Positions 57,701 through 64,000 of a stretch of DNA of 64,000 bases are shown in pieces; position 1 is the stretch's first letter, and the number at the start of each line of letters is the position of its first letter. The DNA is taken from assembly GCA_907165275.2 (NCBI GenBank), contig OU015652.1:8571001-8635000 (forward strand). The letters are read 5' to 3'. The notes beneath the pieces are model-generated. The model had not been told where the DNA came from. It searched no databases and worked only from the letters and a program-made list of their open reading frames with translations. Source of the DNA: Zygaena filipendulae (lineage: Eukaryota > Arthropoda > Insecta > Lepidoptera > Zygaenidae). The translations under genes and the position numbers were made by a program.

Positions 57701-60700
57701 AAGGGTCCTTCTGTCTAAAGTTATCATGTTATAAGCTAATCTAATAACATTTTATAGTGACCATATCAAATTTAAAAACCTTTTGTTTTAAATAGATTGA
57801 TTGGCTTGGCGATCACGTGAAAACACAATATATCTCACATGTAATACATAATTATGGTTCTAAACAATCTAATTTAATTATAATATATATTACTTGTGAG
57901 ATACATTGTGTTTTCACGTGATCGCCAAGCCAATCAATCTATTTAAAACAAAAGGTTTTTAAATTTGATATGGTCACTATAAAATGTTATTAGATTAGCT
58001 TATAACATGATAACTTTAGACAGAAGGACCCTTAAGTAGGCACTGAATAAATTAACCGACTTGGTATTACATTGATCTCACAACTTTTTACTGTAGAAGA
58101 AGTGAGTTGCGAGACTTGGACTTTTTTACAAGTTTGTTTTTGATGGGATCTCATTTCTTTTTGTAAATGGTCTTCCTCCTTTGAGCAATTTAGTCTACTT
58201 TAATAACTTGAAAGATCTTGGTACAACTTTATAATATATATAAACACATGCCCTATTCTTGCTTTTTCATTCCGTTGACCATTGTATCTTTGAACATAAT
58301 TATGTCTAGGTAACTATGTATCTACACTTTATATCTAGGTAGGTAACTATAGCTACACTTATTATTATTATTTATTAATATCTGGGCAACGGCTTAAATA
58401 GCTGTTCCCCGCGGTTTAACCCACGTTAATTTCGGAGATCCCGCGGGTATTCTGAGATAAAAGAACTACCCTATGACCTTTCCTGTACCCTTGACAACGT
58501 GTAGTATGCAATAATTAATTCATCCGCGTTGATATCAGAGTTCGCGCGGGAATTCCAGAAATGAATCCTAGCTAGATCGATTTATGGCCCCCGAAATCCC
58601 CTGTATACAAAATTTCATGAAAATCGTTGGAGCATTCAGATTAGGGGAATTTTATCTCGGAATTCCCGAAGGATCTCCGAAATTAACGCTGGTGAAATCT
58701 CATGAAATTTTGCATGCACGTTGTCAGGGGTAAAGAAAACCTAGGGATATAGGGTACTAACTACTTTGCATCTCTGAATTCCCGCGGGATCTCCGAAATT
58801 AACGCGGGTGAAACCGCGGGGAACAGCTAGTCTCATATATTTATATGGGATTACAAAGTTATTTGTGCAGTTGGTACATATAACTGCATATATAACTTTG
58901 TAATTCCATACATTTATATGGGATTACAAAGTTATTTATGCACTTAGTGTATCTAGAAAACTGGACCGAAATTGCTAAATATTTTAATTTTTCCTTGATT
59001 TATACAATAAACACTAATTGTATTCTAAATTTCAAACTTCTATGTCTGCTAGAAGTGCCTTAGAATTTTGATGATCGGTCAGTGAGTGAGTGAGTGAGTG
59101 AGTGAGTGAGTGACCTACAAAATTAAGAAACCTTGACTAGTTATAATTCCTAAACTACTGGTTCAAATCGAATGAAATTTAAATTATACCGTCTTTATAC
59201 AATACCTGCTTGTTTACTAAAAATTCAGGCTTCTAGTTTTATCCACAACGAAGTTATAGGGGGTCGAAAATGGCCTGAATTGCTTCGAGAAAAGGATATA
59301 GTACGGCCGTGCCGCTTTTGTTGCTCGACTTGGCGGGGGCACTGCCGTGCCCCCAGATTTTAACCGTCGAGAACCTGTATCACGCACATACAGGCACAGG
59401 ACAGTTCAAATTTCAAAAACTTTTGTTAGCAATACATAGATGGCGCAATATTAATACAATAATTATTAGCCAAGCTTGGTAAAAAATCCTATAGAGCAGA
59501 TAGCAGACAGTAGATATATAATATGATAATAGGAATCTATAGCTATTATTATTATTTTTTGATATTTTTATAGCTGTTTTATTGTAAAGTTTCAAATATT
59601 GTAAAGTTGAAATCCATTCAGTAGTTTTTGCGTGAAAACGTAACAAACATCCATACAATCCATACAAACTTTATAATATAAAGATTTTTAGAATAATAAG
59701 TAAGGATTTCATTTATTAAAATCGTCAGCATTTTATTAAAATTGTAAGCAAAGTCGTCTTGTTGCCGCTAACACTTCGACATCCTCCCTTGTTGCTAGCT
59801 CAAAGACAACTGAACCTCAGATTAACTAGACATAATATGTCTGAACTGAACGCACTGCAGGCCGCAGCTCTTTTGTCTCTTTTCCATCGATCGTGCGGTC
59901 GCGGTCGCACGCACGAGCGACGGGACGAGGCAGCGTTTACACTCGCACCTCGTACCCCACCACGAAACGAAGCACAAGACGAGGAACGAGGTGCGAGTGT
60001 AAACGCCGATAAAACAGCGTTTACACTCGCGCCTCGTACCTGGCCACAAGACGAACCACGAGGCGAGGAACGAGGCGCGAGTGTAAATCCCGTATAAGAA
60101 TAATAGTCTGTAAAAACATATACATAAGTATACAGTCGAACGCAGAAACCCCTCCTTTTAAATGAAAAATTCGCAGATAGGAAGGAGGAAAAACCATACG
60201 GCACGTGGTTTCAAATCAGAAAATTTGTTCCAACGAGAAAGAACGGACAGATTTTTGGTTTGTTTTACAATAATAATACGAATTTCCATAAAAGTTCGCT
60301 TACGAACTAATCTTTTATAAAGTTTTAAATATGAGTATTTGTTCGTTCATTCGTATATTTCTATTCATTCATTTAAATTACGATGAAACTTTGGTGAAAA
60401 GACACAAGCTTGCGAAGATTTTTCTAAGGTCTAATTAAAGTAGGTACCTATTTAGGTCTTCAGGGGGGCCACTGCACCCAGTGCCCCCCCCCCCCCCCCC
60501 CGCCGATCCGAATCCGCCGCCTGGATCCGCGCCTGAGTGCTTGGACGTTATAAACAGAGCTTGTACTATAATAGGGTACCAATGGGCATGTTGACTAATT
60601 TTTATTTTTTAGTCCGTCTTGTAGATTATTAAAAAATATTGGACACGTATTTTTTCTTTTTTTACGTAATCAAAAAATAACGGCGATATATTGAGTTGAA

Positions 60701-63700
60701 ATTTCGCGTGACGTCACTATTCTGACAGTTTGTATGGCTGTTTTGCGGTTAGTGACGTCACGACTCCTCATCCTAAACTTTAATGCGCTTTATCTCTGCA
60801 TATTTTAATTTATTTAAAAAAGCAAAAAATACGTGTCTATTGTTTTTTTATTTTCTAACTGACGGACTAATTAGAATTTTGATTTTCAATAGTAGTCAAC
60901 ATCCCTATTGATATAATCAGATTCTTATTCTATTCCTGAGTAACCTCAGGGATAATGTAACATTCTAATAGTGAAGAGTTTTTGAAATCAGTCCTGTAGT
61001 TTTTGAGTTAAATCGTAACAAACAAACAGAAAATCAAATCTTTCGTCACAAACTCACAAACTTTTGCTCTTTATAATATTAGTATAGATATTTATTACAC
61101 GACAGATTTACTCGACCTCACGCCAATACCGGTCTTAGCAACCGACGCGCCCGTGTGCGATCTGAACCCAGGCGCCCCCCCCCCCCTCCCCCCATATCAT
61201 GGATGTAATAAAATGCCTGCGAACCCCCCATTAAACACCAAAGAAAAGGAATGAAACCACTAACCTTATTAGATACGTTAATTTTATTGCCGTACCTCAC
61301 AGGGGAGGGAGAGTAGGTAGAAAGAAAGACTACATCACGACATGCAATGCGCCTCGAGCATGGGGCGCCTCGCGGCGCCCCTGGAAGTCGGCGCCCGTGT
61401 GCACCGCACACCCTGCACTCTGCGGCTCTGCCTCACGCTATGCTATGTATCAAATGTGGCGTCTAATAAAATTGTATACTGAATGATTCAGAAATATTAT
61501 CGAAAATATAGTGAAGATAGATAGATGCTCAAAAAGCGCGACTTTTTTAAGAGAGAGCGAAGCTAGAGAACTTCCTGGTTTTAAGATGAGGTTTTTTTAC
61601 TTTGGGTATATCACACCGAAATGTGTTTGACTCTTGAGTAGCGATTATAAATCTGGACATGAAAAGCATATGGTCGGAACTCAACATCCGACCAAAACTA
61701 CACTACTTAAATACTAAAACGACTTTTTAACAGTTAAATACTAAATAATAATTTAGTATTTAATACATATTTTAGTATTAAAAAGTAGTTTGGTCGGATG
61801 TTGAGATCCGACCACATGCTTTTCATGTCCAGGAATAGAGATTCTAATTTAAGGACTAGTGGTGATTTCTTTTCTTGTTGCCTTATTTTGGTTCATATAA
61901 AGACTCGTTTTTGTTATCGTACCTCGTGTTAAGAACCTGGCGCTCATGTCGCACATCACCACCGAGAGCCCCGAGGCGCCGGTCGCGCAGCTCGCCTTCA
62001 ACTCGGGCGTGGTGGACGCACGGCTGCTGGACGGGCGCTCCGTACTCGACCTGGACGTGCACGTGGTGTTCCTCAACGGTAAACTAATCCTTCCTTAACA
62101 ATATTGTATAACGTCTTAGATTTATCCCGCGAGATTGTAAACTGGCGTAAGGGATCTCTTTGGGCACGATGAACTGAAACTTCTTTGAAAAAAAAAAGCA
62201 CAATTTTCGATTCAATCTTATAAATCACACGAAATTTGTTAAGTTGTTAATCCTGTCTGCACTGTCAGTCAATCAGATGGCGATTTCAGCGCTTGCTTTA
62301 TTTATTTTTTCCAGGCAACATACTCGGTGTGACCACAAAACATCGTGAACTCATCGAAACAGTGAGAGCGTTTAGGCGGAGCGGTTTCATATCGCCCTTC
62401 GTCTCCATATATCTGAGTGTAAAACACAGAACGGTGTACATATGCTGCGACGGCGGGCGGCTGTGTCGGCCCTACATTATCGTGGAGAGAGGCGTGCCGC
62501 TGGTACGGCAAGAGCATATTGACGAGTTGAAGGCGGGCGTTAGGAAGTTCCAGAGTTTTGTGAAGGATGGACTCATTGAGTACTTGGATGTAAATGAAGA
62601 GAATGATGGTCTCATTGCTATAGAAGAGACAGATATCGTCGTCGAGGCGACGACACACATGGAAATAGCGCCGTTCACCCTGCTGGGGGTGTGCGCGGGG
62701 CTCGTGCCCTTCCCGCACCACAACCAGAGCCCTAGGAACACTTACCAGTGCGCCATGGGGAAACAAGCTATGGGTAACTCGATTATACTTTAATATACAA
62801 TACATATACTCGATAATCAGATACTTAGAGATATAAGTAAAAAAGGTATTGTTTTATTTTTTACGTTTCACATTTAGGGGTTGATAATAATTTGATATAT
62901 CAAAAACCTGTGAATGCTTGTTCTAGTTTACTAACGGTGCATTAAAAAAATTATATAATTTAACTAAAAGTATATAGGTATTAGAAGTTATTGTAATTTT
63001 ATTTAATATGTATATATAATTTTATTTATTAAGTATACTTTTATATTTTCAGGCACTATAGGCTACAATCAAAAAAACAGAATCGATACGCTAATGTATA
63101 ATCTGGTGTATCCGCAGTGTCCATTGGTCAAAACTAGGACGATCGACATGATCAACTTCGATAAACTGCCCGCGGGCCAGAACGCCATAATAGCGGTGAT
63201 GAGCTTCTCCGGATACGACATTGAGGATGCATTGATTCTGAATCAAGCTTCCATCGATAGAGGTTTCGGTAGATGTTTGGTCTACAAGAGCGCGAAGACT
63301 ACAATGAAACGTTACAGCAACCAGACCTCCGATAGGATACTGGGACCCTCGCGGGACGCGAGTACGGGGAAAGTGATTAGGAACCATGACATTTTGGACG
63401 CTGACGGCATCGCCTCGCCCGGGGAGAAGGTAGAGAACAGGCAAGTGTTAATCAACAAGCAAATGCCTTCGGCCTCGAGCGGCCCCGCGGCGCCGGGGCA
63501 GCCGCAGCAGGTGGACTACAACGACGTGCCCATCACTTACAAGGGGCCCGTGGAGTCTTACGTCGAGAAAGTGATGGTCTCGTCCAACTCCGAAGACGCT
63601 TTCCTCATAAAAACGTTGCTGAGACAGACCAGGGTGCCGGAAATAGGAGACAAATTCAGCTCGAGGCACGGTCAGAAAGGAGTCACCGGGCTCATAGTGC

Positions 63701-63847
63701 CACAAGCAGACATGCCGTTCAACGAACAAGGCATTTGCCCCGATTTGATAATGAACCCCCATGGTTATCCTTCGAGAATGACAGTCGGCAAATTGATAGA
63801 ACTCATCGCGGGAAAAGCGGGAGCTCTGACAGGAAAATTTCACTATG
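48679..63847 (+). CDS. Polr3B: RNA polymerase III subunit RPC2 (second largest), exons 1-10, C-terminus beyond window
   Basis: RPC2 with RPC1 forms the Pol III active centre, transcribing tRNA, 5S and other small RNA genes in the nucleus. Ten exons give residues 1-974 in one frame; the family is about 1,130-1,140 residues, so about 160 including the zinc-binding C-terminus lie outside. Diagnostic stretches: [14 protein letters not shown] (exon 2), [22 protein letters not shown] segment (exon 4), [11 protein letters not shown] (exon 6), [15 protein letters not shown] (exon 7), [21 protein letters not shown] (exon 9), SGYDIEDA with the acidic pair E767/D768 of metal B, and [12 protein letters not shown] at 908-919 (exon 10). 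Pol III rather than II or I follows from the overall match to RPC2. Intron 7 is 6.8 kb of repeats. Confidence 0.97.
48790..50054. other. Polr3B intron 1
   Basis: Contains Helitron pieces: minus strand 49007-49224 (CTAG end at 49007) and plus strand about 49550-49838; also a 31-nt hairpin (49458-49488, TGAGGTTGT/ACAACCTCA). No gene. Confidence 0.5.
49007..49224 (-). mobile_element. Helitron-like element, Polr3B intron 1
   Basis: CTAG|T end on the minus strand at 49007 with hairpin region. The far end (AGCGACTTTGTTTTATACTA) matches, inverted, the copies at 107 and 13003. Confidence 0.55.
50055..50386 (+). CDS. Polr3B: Polr3B exon 2
   Basis: Acceptor TTTTTTATAG, donor GTAAAT. Residues 38-147 plus two bases. 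Protrusion domain with the invariant [14 protein letters not shown]. Confidence 0.96.
50387..51434. other. Polr3B intron 2
   Basis: About 1.05 kb, AT-rich. No repeat or gene recognised with confidence. Confidence 0.4.
51435..51547 (+). CDS. Polr3B: Polr3B exon 3
   Basis: Acceptor AATTTTCAG, donor [18 protein letters not shown]...[11 protein letters not shown], the conserved segment leading into the lobe. Confidence 0.95.
51870..51910. repeat. 41-nt perfect palindrome in Polr3B intron 3
   Basis: CCTTTCACCGTCATGTTTT, three bases, and its exact reverse complement. No clear flanking duplication (TTACC occurs on both sides). Another palindrome, TTTGGTTGGATCCAACCAAA, lies at 51962-51981. Confidence 0.55.
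52107..52282 (+). CDS. Polr3B: Polr3B exon 4
   Basis: Acceptor TTTATTTCAG, donor [23 protein letters not shown] and [11 protein letters not shown]. Ends on a codon boundary (residue 244). Confidence 0.95.
52361..52548 (+). CDS. Polr3B: Polr3B exon 5
   Basis: Acceptor TTGTTTCTAG, donor [19 protein letters not shown]...[16 protein letters not shown], the lobe domain. Confidence 0.95.
52711..53095 (+). CDS. Polr3B: Polr3B exon 6
   Basis: Acceptor TTTTTCTTGTAG, donor GTGAGT. Contains [19 protein letters not shown] and DVVKHMRPD. Ends at AISS in phase 0. Confidence 0.95.
53561..53855 (+). mobile_element. Helitron, first of a tandem pair, Polr3B intron 6
   Basis: A|TCTTAATATATATAAATC start; ends with the hairpin and CTAG. 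Its CTAG is followed immediately by the TC of the next copy. Confidence 0.72.
53856..54133 (+). mobile_element. Helitron, second of a tandem pair, Polr3B intron 6
   Basis: Starts TCTAATATATATAAATC, ends CGTGGACAGCTAG|T. High similarity to the preceding copy, including ACTCCGAAACTACTGAACGG. Confidence 0.72.
54198..54519 (+). mobile_element. 322-bp MITE with CRE-like palindromes, copy 2 (Polr3B intron 6)
   Basis: Same as 60584-60905 apart from a few bases, and the inverse of 18769-19091. Ends GGGCATGTTGACTA / AGTCAACATCCC. Confidence 0.8.
54600..54690 (-). mobile_element. Helitron-like fragment
   Basis: GCTGTCCCCCCGTGATTTCACCCGCGG block of the minus-strand 3' end; truncated. Confidence 0.4.
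54925..55143 (+). CDS. Polr3B: Polr3B exon 7 (fork region)
   Basis: Acceptor ATATTTCTAG, donor GTAATA; 73 codons (436-508). [20 protein letters not shown] and [20 protein letters not shown], among the most conserved Pol beta-like sequences. Confidence 0.96.
55256..55835. repeat. Interspersed repeat, inverted relative to 39775-40640
   Basis: Shares, reversed, the CATCATCAGATC, AGAGTTCCC and CCTTTCAAACAAAAAAAG blocks, and ends with AAAATCGACTTCCAAAAACA. Only one of the two 270-bp units is present. Confidence 0.5.
56564..56874 (-). mobile_element. Helitron, one of a tandem pair, Polr3B intron 7
   Basis: CTAG|T end at 56564 (minus strand) with GGGTGAAACCGCGGGGCACAG. Its 5' end abuts the CTAG of the next copy. 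Confidence 0.68.
56875..57199 (-). mobile_element. Helitron, second of the pair
   Basis: Same body (TCCGATTT-AATGAAACAAAGCC, AATCCGTTCAGTAGATTC), with a C17 run near 57095. 5' limit approximate. Confidence 0.65.
57578..58156. repeat. Long foldback, arms about 270 bp, Polr3B intron 7
   Basis: Left arm about 57578-57847, right arm about 57888-58156, nearly identical when inverted, with a loop of about 40 bases. No ORF and no terminal motif assigned. Either orientation of transcription gives a near-perfect duplex. Confidence 0.85.
58590..58830 (+). mobile_element. Helitron-like element
   Basis: Ends GGTGAAACCGCGGGGAACAG CTAG|T at 58827-58830. A minus-strand counterpart starts near 58400, so the two face apart around 58570. 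Confidence 0.5.
59081..59112. repeat. (GTGA)n microsatellite
   Basis: About eight GTGA units. It is inside an unassigned repeat that later reads GGCGGGGGCACTGCCGTGCC. Confidence 0.8.
60584..60905 (+). mobile_element. 322-bp MITE with CRE-like palindromes, copy 3 (Polr3B intron 7)
   Basis: GGGCATGTTGACTA...AGTCAACATCCC, with two GTGACGTCAC motifs in the centre. Flanked by AAT and TAT. Confidence 0.8.
60930..61088 (-). mobile_element. Helitron 5' part
   Basis: CTTTATAATATTAGTATAGAT end plus the GGGATAATGTA-CATTCTAATAGTGAA body shared with 8091-8273. The hairpin end is missing. Confidence 0.5.
61654..61831. mobile_element. 178-bp MITE just upstream of Polr3B exon 8
   Basis: Inverted ends of about 47 bp, TGGACATGAAAAGCATATGG and GGTCGGA-CTCAACATCCGACC, around an AT-rich centre. 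It ends 102 bp before the exon 8 acceptor. Confidence 0.7.
61934..62078 (+). CDS. Polr3B: Polr3B exon 8
   Basis: Acceptor TCGTGTTAAG with a weak polypyrimidine tract, donor [23 protein letters not shown]...VVFLN, residues 509-556 plus one base. The middle is divergent, as usual for this part of RPC2. Confidence 0.9.
62315..62773 (+). CDS. Polr3B: Polr3B exon 9
   Basis: Acceptor TTATTTTTTCCAG, donor GTAACT. Runs from GNILGV through [12 protein letters not shown] and [10 protein letters not shown] to CAMGKQAMG, the external and hybrid-binding regions. Confidence 0.96.
63053..63847 (+). CDS. Polr3B: Polr3B exon 10 (hybrid-binding domain)
   Basis: Acceptor TATATTTTCAG, donor GTAATT at 63848. 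Residues 710-974, with [24 protein letters not shown] and [20 protein letters not shown]. The next exon is outside the window. Confidence 0.96.
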
Positions 63848-64000
63848 GTAATTTCGTTTTTTTTTAATCTTTGGGACTTGATATTGGGATAAAATATAAT
63901 ACTGTAACCATCGAGAACTGTTAGCTGTTTATAAATGATGGGCTCGCAAAATGGACTTTCAGACATACAAATTTCACATAAAACCTTCATAAACCATTAT

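Larger units (their letters stand above)
55144..61933. other. Polr3B intron 7 (6.8 kb), repeat-filled
   Basis: No gene. In order: an unidentified interspersed repeat (55256-55835), GC-rich TTTACACTCGCG sequence (56035-56400), two Helitrons (56564-57199), a long foldback (57578-58156), Helitron pieces (57386-57475, 58400-58830), a (GTGA)n microsatellite (about 59081-59112), more GC-rich sequence (59930-60100), MITE copy 3 (60584-60905), a Helitron 5' part (60930-61088) and a small MITE (61654-61831). Long C runs occur near 57096, 60487 and 61174. Confidence 0.7.

Noticed and set aside
59075..59115. Regular repeat as a possible CRISPR or satellite
   Set aside because: It is a plain (GTGA)n microsatellite without spacers.
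59759..60204. ORFs with repeated [12 protein letters not shown] segments
   Set aside because: They come from repeated TTTACACTCGCGCCTCGT sequence of a GC-rich repeat that is open on both strands.

Overview
The window is a piece of a lepidopteran (moth or butterfly) nuclear genome. It holds intron-containing animal genes in AT-rich, transposon-filled DNA. The commonest repeat is a short Helitron of the type abundant in Lepidoptera (A|TC start, GC-rich hairpin, CTAG|T end). No bacterial, viral-genome or organellar region was seen, and I recognised no tRNA, rRNA or CRISPR array.

Three host genes are present. (1) Miro, the mitochondrial Rho GTPase, on + at 1126-15204: 12 exons, 642 residues, complete. 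(2) A FUS/EWS/TAF15-family RNA-binding protein (cabeza) on - at 28064-16907: 7 coding exons, 433 residues, complete, converging tail-to-tail with Miro. (3) The second-largest subunit of RNA polymerase III (RPC2/Polr3B) on + from 48679: 10 exons in the window, first 974 residues; the C-terminal part lies beyond the right edge. Exon joins were checked by GT/AG sites, phase and family conservation. The three genes are not a functional unit; all are housekeeping functions (mitochondrial transport, RNA metabolism, transcription).

The remainder is layered mobile DNA. Four LTR retrotransposons have target-site duplications and identical or nearly identical LTRs: a 4.2 kb BEL/Pao derivative in Miro intron 8 (8806-12997) that kept a pol tail and an env-like gene but lost nearly all of gag-pol, and carries a MULE-like insert; an intact copia (28871-33649, 1332-residue ORF); a Ty3/gypsy derivative reduced to gag-protease plus the end of pol (35911-37962); and a 5.9 kb element (41317-47215) with identical 627-bp LTRs around a decayed interior containing fragments of other transposons. 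Introns hold a decayed mariner, several TIR/foldback MITEs, three copies of a 322-bp MITE with CRE-like palindromes, tandem Helitrons, LINE 3' ends, and two long near-perfect inverted repeats (arms about 170 and 270 bp).

The least explained signal is a set of very small insertions (14-48 bp). Each is flanked by an 8-bp direct repeat and made of little more than one or two short terminal sequences. There are three terminal families, at 25.3, 28.7, 33.8, 34.8, 39.2 and 47.8 kb. They look like hAT-type insertions stripped to their tips.
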